36,058 nt of DNA from Micrococcales bacterium. GTDB taxonomy: Bacteria; Actinomycetota; Actinomycetes; Actinomycetales; Cellulomonadaceae. The stretch spans positions 1-36,058 of the forward strand of contig WRMB01000037.1 of the NCBI GenBank assembly GCA_009777345.1, read 5' to 3'. Shown piece after piece: positions 1 to 8,394 of this stretch. The first letter of the stretch is position 1, and every line of letters begins with the position of its first letter. The notes under the pieces are model-generated. The model saw only the letters and a program-made list of their open reading frames with translations, was not told the origin of the DNA and searched no databases. Position numbers and translations under genes: made by a program.

Positions 1-101
1 GCGTCTGCGGCACCGGGCGGGCGCGGGGCCGCGTTGTCGTCGTTCGGCCGCACCTCCAGTGCGACCTCCTCCTCCGCCTTGCCCCGCATCCCGCCCAGCA
101 C
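1..101 (-). CDS. Possible 5' end of a gene running off the left edge
   Basis: On the minus strand an open frame runs from a GTG at 101 (or an ATG at 89) to the window edge. It reads MLGGMRGKAEEEVALEVRP and continues acidic and then Pro/Ala-rich. Third codon positions are almost all G or C, as in real genes of this window, and the competing plus-strand frame has poorer codon use. No clear Shine-Dalgarno sequence precedes either start and only about 33 codons are visible, so no family can be assigned. If real, it is divergent from the gene starting at 321 and shares the 102-320 promoter region. Confidence 0.3.
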   Translation of the reverse strand, partial: MLGGMRGKAEEEVALEVRPNDDNAAPRPPGAAD

Positions 102-221
102 CGCAGCCGACGCACATCTTGTTCTGGGAGCACCATATCTGTCCGGTATGTCTGTCACGGCGGCGCGTCTCCGACCTGGGAGGATGCCCAGGACCTGTTT
201 TGTCATAGTTAGGCTGACTAG

Positions 222-243
222 GTGTCATGGGTTGGCATGACAC
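222..243. promoter_or_regulatory. 8-bp inverted repeat upstream of the first complete gene
   Basis: GTGTCATG at 222-229 and CATGACAC at 236-243 form a perfect inverted repeat with a 6-nt spacer. It lies in the probable divergent promoter region 102-320, about 80 bp before the start at 321. It looks like an operator or a leader hairpin. No regulator is identified, and the rest of 102-320 shows no other gene. Confidence 0.35.
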
Positions 244-320
244 ATTCCGGAGGGCACTCTGGATATGTCGCGAAGACTGACCAGGGCGCGAGGAACGCGC
301 CCCGAGCGCTAGGAGGCACG

Positions 321-1223
321 ATGCCTGAGACGACCCGGACTCTCGGCGAGGACTCGCAGGCTGTCGCACAGCCGGTCGCCAGGACGCTCGCGCCGCCTGC
401 TCTGGCGGCCCCGCAGGTACCGGCCCGGTGGACCGATGCGGTCGCCACCCTGCTGGGCTCCCTGGGCCCGCGGCGGTGGGAGGACGTCGAGGACGCGGTG
501 GACTACGTGCTCACCGGCACCCCGGCGACGCCCCCGACCTTCGACGGCGGCCGGGCCCGGGAGCGCATGCTGGGCGGTTACGAGACCGCGCACCGGAGCG
601 TGCTGGCCGGTCTGGCTGATGTCCCGCCCGTCGTCGCGGTGCGCTGGGCCCGGTTGCTGGCGACGATCCGCCCGCCGTCCAGCAGGACGATGATGCCCCT
701 GGCCAGCGGGTTGTTCGAGTCCCTGCTCGACGATATGGCCGAGGTGTTCGACGCGCGGCACCACAACATCGGGATCGACGTGCTGGTGCTCGAGGACATG
801 GCGGTCGGGCTGGGGCTTCCCGCGTCGTCGGTGCTGCGCTCGGCCTTCACCATGGGGCCCGACTCGCGGGACCCGGTCCCGTCGCCGGCCTGCCTGGCGC
901 TGTCCGCCATGCACGGGTACGACGCGGCCCTGCTGCGGCACGCCGCCGTGATACGGGTGCACATCGCCCAGTCCGATACCGTCACCCAGTGCCGGGCCGA
1001 CCGGATGCTGGCCCGCGCCGCGAACACCACGCTGCGGGTCTACGGCGACGTCATAGACGCCATGGCCGCATCGCCCGATCCCGAGGTGCGGGCCTCCACC
1101 CGACCGCTGGTCCAGCGTCGGGACGCCTCCCGGCCGACCCCGGCCGCCGAGCCGACGACGGACCCGCCGTGGGCCAGGCTGGGCCACCGCCTGTCGTACG
1201 TCCCCCAGCCCCGCCGGGCCTGA
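321..1223 (+). CDS. Hypothetical protein, 300 aa, unrecognised
   Basis: The start is set at ATG 321 because AGGAGG lies at 311-316 with a 4-nt spacer; the frame stays open to 222 but has no ribosome site there. The product begins MPETTRTLGEDSQ, has an Ala/Pro-rich first ~45 residues, then a mainly helical middle part (for example WEDVEDAVDYVL and RWARLLATIRPP). The tail is Pro/Arg-rich and ends PQPRRA. I see no signal peptide, no membrane segment, no nucleotide-binding motif and no metal-binding cluster. It is transcribed toward the ATPase gene on the opposite strand, with a strong hairpin between them. I do not recognise the family and assign no function. Confidence 0.75.
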   Translation: MPETTRTLGEDSQAVAQPVARTLAPPALAAPQVPARWTDAVATLLGSLGPRRWEDVEDAVDYVLTGTPATPPTFDGGRARERMLGGYETAHRSVLAGLADVPPVVAVRWARLLATIRPPSSRTMMPLASGLFESLLDDMAEVFDARHHNIGIDVLVLEDMAVGLGLPASSVLRSAFTMGPDSRDPVPSPACLALSAMHGYDAALLRHAAVIRVHIAQSDTVTQCRADRMLARAANTTLRVYGDVIDAMAASPDPEVRASTRPLVQRRDASRPTPAAEPTTDPPWARLGHRLSYVPQPRRA

Positions 1224-1248
1224 CCCCCACCCGCAGGGCGGGAAGCGG

Positions 1249-1295
1249 CCGAGGCCCGCACCGGACGGTTCAGGACCGGACGGTGCGGGCCTCGG
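1249..1295. terminator. Hairpin between convergent genes
   Basis: A 15-bp perfect stem (1249-1263 pairing with 1281-1295) encloses a 17-nt loop, between the convergent ends at 1223 and 1438. The stem is very GC-rich and no T tract follows. It probably works as a bidirectional, actinobacterial-type intrinsic terminator. Confidence 0.6.
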
Positions 1296-1437
1296 GCTCG
1301 GGCCGACGAGTCCTCGGCAGCGCTACGTCCTGCCTCGCGGCGGGCCGTAGCCGCCAGGAGCGGGCGACAAGGAAGCGTTTTGCCTGCTGGCGCTTTCTGG
1401 GGTTTCTGCGTCCCGCTCCCGTTGGTCGTGGCATGCG

Positions 1438-2673
1438 TCAGGCCGGTGCGAGAGCGACCTGGTCGGGGATCCCGCCGAACCGACCGGACAGGTAGCGTCG
1501 GGCCAGGTTCTCGCGCGTGCGGGGTTTGAACTCCGCCAGGGCCACCAGGGTGGAACGTCCTTTCTGGTCCTTCGTCGCGAACCAGATCTCGTCACGACCG
1601 AGCTGTGCACCGTTGCCGTAGCCGTCCTCCATCAACGACACGTCGTGGGTGGTAAAGATCATCTGGGCCTGGGACGGGTTGGCCTGCTGGTCCTGGAAAG
1701 TGCGGACCAGCTCGCGCACCAGCAGCGGGTGCAGGCTCGAGTCGATCTCGTCGAAGACGACGGTGGCCCCGGTGCGCAGTGCCTCGTCGATGACGAAGGC
1801 GTGGCAGAGCATGGCGAGCGTCCCGTCAGACTCTTGGTCCAGCGGCAGGGGGAAGTCGCGCCCGTCGGCGTGGTGAATGCCGAACGCTACATAGACCTCG
1901 TCGGGTATGGGGCCAGCGGGGTTCTCGGACAAGAGTTGTCGCAGCTGGGTCTTCTCGACATCAGACAGGCGGTGCTTCTTGGTTTCGATCCCGACCAGGC
2001 CGAGGTCGGCACCGCTCAGCATGGTCACCAGACGGTCGCATCGGCCCATGTCAGACGCGAGGGTGGTGACGACGTGCCCTAGCAGCGACTCGTACCTGCG
2101 TGCCGGGTAGGTCCGCAGCTGCTCGCCGAACCACTGGTACACCGGTGCCAGACCGATGTGCCCGGCTGCTGCTGCGGCCGACAGGTAGAGGCTTGACGGC
2201 TGGGTGGTCTGCTCGACCGCACGATTGGGGCCCTTCAGGGCGGTGCCGTACTTCCAGACGTCACCGTGACGCTCGAACAGCAGAGTCGGACGAGTCGTGA
2301 CGTAGCGCTGCGCCCACTCCTCGATCACGGCACCGTCCAAGACGCTGAAGCCATAGGCATAGCACTGGCCGTCACCGGCGACGAACATCGCTGAGAACTC
2401 AGTGGGCGCTCCGGCGCTCGAGGTGTCGAAGGCGAAGGGTTCGCCGCTGACGGCAGACCTGCGGTACGAGCCCCGCACCTGGTCCGCCATGGTGCTGATG
2501 GCCTCGAAGAGCGTCGTCTTCCCCGAAGCGTTAGCGCCGTAGACACCGGTGACCGCCTGGATGTTCCCGTCCCAGGGCTGCGCCCCGACTCCGACACCCC
2601 GGGGAGCCCGCAGGTCGAGCGTCGCTTCGTCCCGGAAGGACCGGAAGTTGCGCACAGACAACGAGACCAGCAT
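1438..2673 (-). CDS. AAA family ATPase, COG1106 / AbiL-like
   Basis: Predicted cytoplasmic ATPase of the SMC/ABC-like group whose members include abortive-infection and RloC/OLD-like proteins. From ATG 2673 it is 411 aa. It begins MLVSLSVRNFRSFRDEATLDL, the typical first strand of this family; a GTG at 2691 would add six residues. Walker A is GANASGKT at residues 46-53. An ESDGT sequence resembles an ABC signature, and Walker B is TVVFDEIDSSLHP, followed by the switch histidine in FTTHD. The C-terminus (KPRTRENLARRYLSGRFGGIP) is typical of the family. No RloB-like nuclease partner, such as often pairs with these ATPases, is next to it, so it is a solo gene here. A defence role is an inference from the family. 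The start is preceded by a TTGACA at 2705-2700 on the minus strand. Confidence 0.85.
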   Translation of the reverse strand: MLVSLSVRNFRSFRDEATLDLRAPRGVGVGAQPWDGNIQAVTGVYGANASGKTTLFEAISTMADQVRGSYRRSAVSGEPFAFDTSSAGAPTEFSAMFVAGDGQCYAYGFSVLDGAVIEEWAQRYVTTRPTLLFERHGDVWKYGTALKGPNRAVEQTTQPSSLYLSAAAAAGHIGLAPVYQWFGEQLRTYPARRYESLLGHVVTTLASDMGRCDRLVTMLSGADLGLVGIETKKHRLSDVEKTQLRQLLSENPAGPIPDEVYVAFGIHHADGRDFPLPLDQESDGTLAMLCHAFVIDEALRTGATVVFDEIDSSLHPLLVRELVRTFQDQQANPSQAQMIFTTHDVSLMEDGYGNGAQLGRDEIWFATKDQKGRSTLVALAEFKPRTRENLARRYLSGRFGGIPDQVALAPA

Positions 2674-2763
2674 GAGACGACGATACGCCACTGGCGCGGT
2701 GTCAAGCCAGATCTTGGCAGAAACTGACCCAGATGCGCCTGATGATGAGGGCGCGAGCAGCCT

Positions 2764-3012
2764 TCAGATGCCTTGGGTGCGGCGGACGGCCTGGTCGTAG
2801 CGTTGCAGGGACAGCATGAACGAGACGAAGGGGGCGGCACCCTATCCAGGGTGCGTCAGACGGTGCCGCTCTGGGGGCTGAGTACCGCCGTAGATCGGCG
2901 TCTGCCGGGTCGGAGACGAGTGCGAGCTGCTGCTGAGGACGTAGGCGGGACGCGAAGCCGTGCAGGGTCGCTCGGTCGATGCTCGAAGCGTGCAACCTTG
3001 CGGCCGGGTCGT
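2764..3012 (-). pseudogene. Possible gene remnant with frameshift
   Basis: The stretch between the ATPase start and the sigma gene is about 330 bp. On the minus strand it has a protein-like segment (LHASSIDRATLHGFASRLRP, then QQQLALVSDPADADLRRYSAP). A second segment in another frame, AAPFVSFMLSLQRYDQAVRR, ends at a stop at 2764. The two pieces look like one decayed gene that has lost its start and gained a frameshift. A small hairpin (2837-2854, stem GCACCC/GGGTGC) lies inside. I cannot name the family, and chance open frames in GC-rich DNA could explain part of this. Confidence 0.22.
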
Positions 3013-3026
3013 CCGTGGTAAGGGGT

Positions 3027-3575
3027 ATGAGCTCAGCTGACCCTGTCCGGGTCTCTCTCAGTACGACAGCCGACCAGACTGTCGGGGTGACCAGGGACGA
3101 GGAGTTCACCGCCTTCATGGCGGACAGCCTGACGACGCTGACCCGGACGGCCTGGCTGCTCACCGGTGACCAGCACCAGGCCGACGACCTGGTGCAGCAC
3201 GCGCTCGTGCGCACGTACACGGCCTGGTCGCGGGCCCGGCTCGGCGACCCGGTGGCGTACGCCCGCAAGGTGATAGCCAACCGCCGGATCGACGTGTGGC
3301 GTTCTCGACGCCGCGAGGTCCTGGTAGGGCCTGAAGGGCTCCCCGAGACCGCGGGCCGCGACGAGTCGGCGCAGGCCGTCGAGCGGGACCGGCTGGTCCG
3401 GGCGCTGACGACCCTCAAGGCGCGACCACGGCGGGTGGTGGTGCTGCGGTACGTCGAGGGACTGAGCGAGCGGGAGGTGGCCGCGACCCTCGGCATACCC
3501 CTCGGGACGGTGAAGTCGGACGCCTCGCGCGGGCTGCAGCAGCTGCGGTCCGCCCTCAGCAAGGAAGGTGTGTGA
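3027..3575 (+). CDS. SigE-family RNA polymerase sigma factor (ECF-type)
   Basis: Alternative sigma factor of the actinobacterial SigE family (sigma-70 regions 2 and 4). Region 2 is around LLTGDQHQADDLVQHALVR and region 4 is LKARPRRVVVLRYVEGLSER followed by the helix-turn-helix EVAATLGIPLGTVKSDASRG. From ATG 3027 the product is 182 aa. Family members usually begin near (M/V)TRDEEFTAF, so GTG 3087 (162 aa) is a real alternative, and neither start has an ideal ribosome site. The stop overlaps the next start by one base (TGATG), so the pair is translationally coupled and the downstream membrane protein is probably its anti-sigma factor. The target regulon cannot be read from the sequence. Confidence 0.88.
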   Translation: MSSADPVRVSLSTTADQTVGVTRDEEFTAFMADSLTTLTRTAWLLTGDQHQADDLVQHALVRTYTAWSRARLGDPVAYARKVIANRRIDVWRSRRREVLVGPEGLPETAGRDESAQAVERDRLVRALTTLKARPRRVVVLRYVEGLSEREVAATLGIPLGTVKSDASRGLQQLRSALSKEGV

Positions 3576-4585
3576 TGGACGACAGCACGAGGAACGACGA
3601 CATCGCCGAACGGCTGGGCGCGCTGGCGCAGTGGCACCCGCCGTCGTCGGTCGGGCTGACGGCGGTGGTGCGGGCCGGACGACGTCGCCGAGCGGTGCGA
3701 GTCGCGGGCATGGGTGGGCTGGCGGCTGTGGCCGTCGTCGCGACGACCGTGGCGGCGCTCGCGCTGGGCGGCGGGCGCGGGACGGCACCGGCGACCACCA
3801 CGCCGACGGTCGCACCGACGGTCTCGGCTGCCCCGGTGGGCGAAGCCCGGGCGGCCATGGCCGCTGCGGCACCGGACCCGGTGAAAGCGCTCGACGAGTC
3901 GTCATGGGCTGATGCGCCGTACTGGTATGCCAAGACACTGAACGTCAGCGAGGTCTTCTTGGACGGGGATGTCCCCACGGAGACGCAGACGTACACCAGG
4001 GAGACGTGGACGGCGCACCGGGACCACAGCCTGATGGTCGAGGACGGCGACCTGTCCACCGCGCTGGGATCGGGCTGGGGCGGCTGGCCTCTCGACGACT
4101 TCGACCCGACGACCGACGACGCGTGGGACATGCTGTTCGCGCTGCCGACCGATCCGTCGGCCCTGGGCGCCGAGCTGCGCCGTGCGGTCGCCGACGCCGC
4201 CGCCGCATGGGGCGGGGTCGGACCGCGCAACGGTTCGGTGGACGACAAGGTCTGGGGCCAGATCGCCGACGTCTACCCCGGCAGTCCGGCGTCAGCCGAG
4301 CTGCGGATGGCCTTCATGCAGGTCGCCGTCGACCTGCCGGGAACCACCGTCACCCCCGGTGTCGCCGACAGCCAGGGACGCGTCGGCGTGGCCATCAGCC
4401 GTCACGACGTGCTGGACGACCCGCGGTCGGAGGTGACGACCCTGATCGTCGACCCGGTCGACGGCACCGTCCTGGAACGCCGGACCGGCGGAAGGACGAC
4501 CACCTATCTGTCCATGGGCCCGGCCTGGGACCTCCCGGTCGAGCCGGTGCTGGATGCTGGCTGCGTGGACTGGGCCACCTGCTAG
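3575..4585 (+). CDS. Membrane protein, probable anti-sigma partner
   Basis: This 336-aa protein is coupled to the sigma factor: its ATG overlaps the sigma stop by one base, and AAGGAAGG lies 6 nt upstream. Residues 1-45 are charged and cytoplasmic, with an RRRR cluster before a single membrane segment (about 46-66, GMGGLAAVAVVATTVAALAL). A Thr/Pro linker and a large extracytoplasmic domain follow. That domain is acidic and Trp-rich and ends DAGCVDWATC. The layout matches the membrane proteins encoded next to SigE-family sigma factors, but there is no zinc-binding HxxxCxxC motif, so it is not a classical ZAS anti-sigma factor. The role as a sigma regulator is inferred from position. Confidence 0.75.
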   Translation: MDDSTRNDDIAERLGALAQWHPPSSVGLTAVVRAGRRRRAVRVAGMGGLAAVAVVATTVAALALGGGRGTAPATTTPTVAPTVSAAPVGEARAAMAAAAPDPVKALDESSWADAPYWYAKTLNVSEVFLDGDVPTETQTYTRETWTAHRDHSLMVEDGDLSTALGSGWGGWPLDDFDPTTDDAWDMLFALPTDPSALGAELRRAVADAAAAWGGVGPRNGSVDDKVWGQIADVYPGSPASAELRMAFMQVAVDLPGTTVTPGVADSQGRVGVAISRHDVLDDPRSEVTTLIVDPVDGTVLERRTGGRTTTYLSMGPAWDLPVEPVLDAGCVDWATC

Positions 4586-4674
4586 ACCCACGCCTGCTGA
4601 CCACGCGGGCGTGAGCGGGCGCAGGTCCGGGGGCGACCAGGATGCGGGACTAGGGCCCTCACCCGTTGGGACCG

Positions 4675-4812
4675 GCTATCAGCGTTTTCTGCAAGGCGCC
4701 ACGACGAGGCAGCCTGGGCGAGAGTGATCTCGACGCGGTGGCCTGCGACGGTGGCGGTGATGGCCACGTCCTGGCGGCTTCGAGGTAGGCCTGAGTAGAG
4801 CAGGTCGCCGAA
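4675..4812 (-). pseudogene. Protein-coding remnant, possible transposase tail
   Basis: The gap 4586-4929 has no intact gene. On its minus strand a short segment reads FGDLLYSGLPRSRQDVAITA, then TVAGHRVEITLAQAASSW, and is cut off by stops. The pattern of a YS..P motif followed by a V-x-x-x-A-T and a VEI/VEV strand is reminiscent of the C-terminal part of Mu/IS21-type transposases. The match is weak and I cannot confirm it. It could be a decayed mobile element to the left of the KAP gene. Confidence 0.2.
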
Positions 4813-4835
4813 CTACGATTTCACCCGATGGCGGG

Positions 4836-4869
4836 ATCACCTGATCGAGTAGGTTGCGGGTCAGGTGAT
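4836..4869. promoter_or_regulatory. 9-bp inverted repeat upstream of the KAP gene
   Basis: ATCACCTGA at 4836-4844 and TCAGGTGAT at 4861-4869 are perfect inverted repeats with a 16-nt spacer, about 60 bp before the KAP start. This could be an operator for the KAP gene or a leader hairpin. No dedicated regulator is seen nearby. Confidence 0.35.
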
Positions 4870-4929
4870 GTCGTGGAGCGTGCGACGAACCGGGTGCGGG
4901 ACATCGTGGTGAGACCGAGGTGAGCAATC

Positions 4930-7900
4930 GTGGACACCCAGATGCAGCTCGGTCCGTTCGACCAGGAGCCCTACGTCGCGGACAAGGACAACCCGTGGAA
5001 ACGCCGCGACCTGCTCGGCTGGCGTCGCACCCGGGCCTACGCCCAGATCCGACAGCTGCCACCGCTGCACTCCCAGATGCCTGATGTCCCGCCGGTGACG
5101 GTGTACCGCTCGGCGGTCCCGTGGAAGACCCACGACGACGAAGGCAACGCCCGGCCCGGTCCGACAACCCTTCTGGGGTGCCGACTGGCAGCATCGCTCG
5201 CCGATATCGGCATAGACGCGGAAGATTTAGTTAAACCTCTCAAGTCCGCGACGGACAAAGGCGCTGTGGAGCGAAGCGGGTCGGTGTGGGACGAGTGCGA
5301 ACGGCAGGCGATAACGATCCTCGAAGCCGATCACGCACGGTACGGTGACGACAGGCAGACCCCGGCGCAGGTCTGGGAATCTCTCAGAAAACCAGTGTCA
5401 GAATTAATCAGAGAATCTGAGCCAAACTCGGACAGCGAATCCACGTCGGAGTCGGTCAGCCAGTCTACCTCCGAATCTGCCAGTGAGCCCGAGTCCGACT
5501 CAACCGGTCTGGTCGACGAGTCGGAGTCAACACCTGAGAACGCACCAGCTGGCTTGGTGGAAAATACATGGACAGGGCTGACGGGGGTGGTCGACATGCT
5601 GATCTTCCCCATGCTATTTGTGGTCGAGGTGGTTGCGGGGATCGTCCTCGGTGTTACCGGGTTAGTCCCGTCGAGCATCGCTGGATGGTCTGCGGCGGAG
5701 GTTCCGATCTATCAGATAAGCTTGCTTGTCGTCGTGTTTGCTCAATTGATCATGCGTCGAGGCGTTGCGCTGCCTGAACGTACTGTTGTCAGACCGTGGA
5801 ACCGTGCGGCAGGGTGGGCTATCGCGTGTGTCTGGGCGGTTGCCTTCGCCCTTGCTGCCGGCGGTATTCTTGCTGCGGCTTCCGCCGGGATCTTCCTAGC
5901 AGTTGTCGCCGCTGCTGTGGGCATCGTGAGTTCGCTTGGTATCTCCCATGCCCTCGGTTCGCTCCACTCGTACGCTCGCTCTGTCGTTTTCACAGGAGTG
6001 TTCTTTGTCACCTTCGCAGTCTTCAGTGCACTCTCTCCGGCTGCGGGAGTATTCGGGGCTGCCGTCGCTGTAAGCCTGACAAGATGGGTGAATCCCAGGG
6101 GTCTCGTATTCGCGCTAAAGAGCGGTGGGGGGATCGCAGGGTTCTGGCACTTTGGGACTGGTGACGGGTGGGAGACTCACTGTTCTCGATATTTTCGTAT
6201 GGACGCCGAGATGTGGTTGGACGGCCGCCTGCGCCTTGCTGCGACTGGGGCTTTGAGTGTGGTGCTGGGTGCCTGCGGGCGCGTCCCGATACCGGCTTCA
6301 CCTCGGCTCGTCGAAGTGGACAAGGCCGACCTGGTCCCCACATGTGCGGTGGAGAGGGTGTGGGCCGATCTGGGAGAGCATCGGACCGCTGCTGTTGCTG
6401 TTGTGGGTGAGCGAGGTCTTGGCAAGACAACTGTGATCGAGTCGGTGCAGGATCGCTGCAACTCAATATCGAGGTCTGTCGAGCTGGACGACAGCCAAAC
6501 CATGCCAAATGCCGCGTGGACGATTCGGCTCATCGTCCCTGGCGACTATTCTGCACCCGATTTCATTTCATATGCAGCCCGAGAGATCTCCGAAGGAGTC
6601 GTGGCACAGGCCGGTAGGGCGAGGCTTCCGGGAGGCTGGGTCGGTAAGGAATTCTACAGGTATATCACTTTCGGCTGGTTCGCAACCTTGACAGCCTGTG
6701 TGGGAATTATCCACCTGTGGGATCAGGAAGGCTGGGCCGCGTGGATGCCTCGCCTGCTTCAAGCAGTGTTCCTTCTGGCGCTTGCCGGGCCCGCTGCTTT
6801 AGTAGCCACAGTGGCCATCCGGAACCTTCAGAGTGGCGGGAACATGCGTCGGCAGTGGTGGGCGTTGCTTGGAAGACAACTCCGCGCCCGTAGAGCGGTG
6901 ATGACGGCGGCGAGCAACCTGCGGCTCGACCTGAGATGGTTGCGACGGTTGTCCGCAGGCGTGTCCGCAGAGGTCTCCGTAGGTTCGGACTCAGAAAGCC
7001 GTCGGTTCTTCAGCCATACGCCAGGCGCGGTTTTCAGGGCGCAGCAAGCCGAGGAGCGGACGGCGTTGACGTTGACGTATGCGGAGATTGTCCGACGTGC
7101 CCGAGAGGTGCTCAAGTTGTACTCGCGGTGGGCAGAGACTTACGCAGCAATATACCAGGAATCGAGGAGCATGTCCGTGGGGGCGGCGGCAAGGATTCGT
7201 CGAGAGCTGGGTGACCACTTCTCGGACTTTACCCCAGATGTATACGATAACATGGTGCCGTCGCTGGTCGTCCTGGTGGACGAGATGGACAAGATCCCCG
7301 ACGATGAGCGCACTGCCGCGATCAACCATATCAAGGACCTGTTCCGGATTCCGCACGTGAAGTTTGTGGTGACGATCGCCGACGACTACGACGCGTACCG
7401 TTTCATGCGGTACGGGATGCCGCAGCGGGGCCGGGACCCGTACGACTCGGCGTTCGACGACATCGTCCAGGTGCGGGCTTGCGACCCATTGACGGCGATG
7501 CAGCTGTTTACCCGTCGGGTGCCGGGGTTCCCGGCCCCGTTGGCGCTGTTGGCGTTCGTCCTGGCGGCGGGTCACCCTCGGGATATGATCCGCACCGCTC
7601 GGTTCGCCCTGGAGCGGTTCCGGCGGACGGCCGAACGGCTGGAGGCCGACGGTCTTGCTGTATCCGAGGCCCGCACCCAGGCACTGGTCGAGGCCATCGA
7701 AGCCACGTGTTCCCGTGAGAAGGAGGAGTTCGTCGCCCTGGTTCACTCGGTGGAACACCCCGGTCAGCGGCCGACCCGCCCATGGGACACCGGTCTTGCA
7801 GACCAAGGCGTTGGGAACCTGTCGTCTGCTGGTGCGGAGGCGGTGCGGCGTATGACGGAGCTCCTGGACGGTACGGCCAGCTTTGTGCGGGACTACGCGA

Positions 7901-8139
7901 CCGACACGACCAGAGGGTGGGCCACCCCGGACCTGGTACCTGGCGCCCGGACCGCCACTGCGTCCCCGGATGAGCCGTGGAGGGACTACCCCGTATGCCT
8001 GGACGCTGCCGAGCTGGCGTCCGAAAGGCTGGCCGTCATCGACCAGGTCCGGGCACAGGCGGTTGCCCGCCAGCCCGCAGGCGGGATGTCTGCTGCGCGA
8101 CCTGCGGTCCGCCCGCGTCGGTTGCGAGGTGCTCGGTAG
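4930..8139 (+). CDS. KAP-family P-loop NTPase, membrane protein, 1069 aa
   Basis: A large membrane-anchored NTPase. From GTG 4930 the order is: a soluble N-terminal domain (1-150); a Ser/Glu/Asp-rich low-complexity stretch (about 155-205); a cluster of hydrophobic segments (about 223-380); Walker A GERGLGKT at 493-500; two more membrane segments (about 578-597 and 608-631); then Walker B LVVLVDEMDK with D784-E785. A DxDxYRF-type sensor region and a helical C-terminal part follow. Membrane helices inserted between Walker A and Walker B are the hallmark of KAP NTPases. KAP proteins occur in phage-defence systems and on mobile DNA, so an accessory or defence role is an inference. Codons in about 5200-7150 are clearly AT-richer than in neighbouring genes (for example GAATTAATC and GATTTAGTT), which suggests transfer. 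It stands alone, with a perfect palindrome starting 36 bp after its stop. Confidence 0.88.
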   Translation: MDTQMQLGPFDQEPYVADKDNPWKRRDLLGWRRTRAYAQIRQLPPLHSQMPDVPPVTVYRSAVPWKTHDDEGNARPGPTTLLGCRLAASLADIGIDAEDLVKPLKSATDKGAVERSGSVWDECERQAITILEADHARYGDDRQTPAQVWESLRKPVSELIRESEPNSDSESTSESVSQSTSESASEPESDSTGLVDESESTPENAPAGLVENTWTGLTGVVDMLIFPMLFVVEVVAGIVLGVTGLVPSSIAGWSAAEVPIYQISLLVVVFAQLIMRRGVALPERTVVRPWNRAAGWAIACVWAVAFALAAGGILAAASAGIFLAVVAAAVGIVSSLGISHALGSLHSYARSVVFTGVFFVTFAVFSALSPAAGVFGAAVAVSLTRWVNPRGLVFALKSGGGIAGFWHFGTGDGWETHCSRYFRMDAEMWLDGRLRLAATGALSVVLGACGRVPIPASPRLVEVDKADLVPTCAVERVWADLGEHRTAAVAVVGERGLGKTTVIESVQDRCNSISRSVELDDSQTMPNAAWTIRLIVPGDYSAPDFISYAAREISEGVVAQAGRARLPGGWVGKEFYRYITFGWFATLTACVGIIHLWDQEGWAAWMPRLLQAVFLLALAGPAALVATVAIRNLQSGGNMRRQWWALLGRQLRARRAVMTAASNLRLDLRWLRRLSAGVSAEVSVGSDSESRRFFSHTPGAVFRAQQAEERTALTLTYAEIVRRAREVLKLYSRWAETYAAIYQESRSMSVGAAARIRRELGDHFSDFTPDVYDNMVPSLVVLVDEMDKIPDDERTAAINHIKDLFRIPHVKFVVTIADDYDAYRFMRYGMPQRGRDPYDSAFDDIVQVRACDPLTAMQLFTRRVPGFPAPLALLAFVLAAGHPRDMIRTARFALERFRRTAERLEADGLAVSEARTQALVEAIEATCSREKEEFVALVHSVEHPGQRPTRPWDTGLADQGVGNLSSAGAEAVRRMTELLDGTASFVRDYATDTTRGWATPDLVPGARTATASPDEPWRDYPVCLDAAELASERLAVIDQVRAQAVARQPAGGMSAARPAVRPRRLRGAR

Positions 8140-8174
8140 CAGCTGGTGCGATGCGGTCCGATCCCTGCCGTCGT

Positions 8175-8241
8175 CGATTCGAGACTTCTGCCACGAATTC
8201 GAGAGTTAAACTCTCGAATTCGTGGCAGAAGTCTCGAATCG
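8175..8241. repeat. Perfect 67-bp palindrome, family P2 copy 1
   Basis: Arms 8175-8207 and 8209-8241 are perfect reverse complements of 33 bp around a single central A (GAGAGTTAAACTCTC). Each arm holds ATTCGAGA twice, 20 bp apart (8177 and 8197). A second copy at 32660 differs at three positions per arm, each matched on the other arm. The element lies between the KAP stop and the histidine kinase promoter, so it may terminate transcription, but no T tract follows. Both strands carry an in-frame TAA at the centre. Confidence 0.9.
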
Positions 8242-8381
8242 GCCAGGTCAGTGGTCCAAGCGGCGCTTGGACTACTGCCTCCGGTTCCGGCCAGGCCTTC
8301 GCGAAGGCCCGCAGGAGGGTAGGGCTAACCCACCGGCACACTGGTGGGGCGGCCAGGGTCCGCCGGACGGGGGTGGCGCAC

Positions 8382-8387
8382 TAGCGT
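8382..8387 (+). promoter_or_regulatory. Probable -10 of a leaderless promoter
   Basis: TAGCGT ends exactly 7 nt before the ATG at 8395, where transcription would then begin. No Shine-Dalgarno sequence is present. No good -35 is visible. The same spacing recurs before other genes in this window. Confidence 0.4.
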
Positions 8388-8394
8388 CGTGGGT

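Noticed and set aside
34..240. 68-codon plus-strand frame near the left edge
   Set aside because: No ribosome site, low-complexity composition, and the opposite strand has better coding signal in the first 100 bases.
711..730. tRNA T-arm-like GTTCGAGTCCC
   Set aside because: It lies in frame within a coding region (FESLLD) and no acceptor stem or anticodon arm can be built around it. No tRNA or rRNA was found elsewhere.
309..1187. Long antisense open frames opposite many genes
   Set aside because: They are shadows caused by high GC at third codon positions; they lack ribosome sites and have Arg/Pro/Gly-dominated, non-protein-like composition.
8175..8241. Retron or other RT-linked noncoding RNA
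   Set aside because: No reverse transcriptase motif (YxDD) is encoded anywhere in the window, and the element is a pure palindrome rather than an msr-msd layout.
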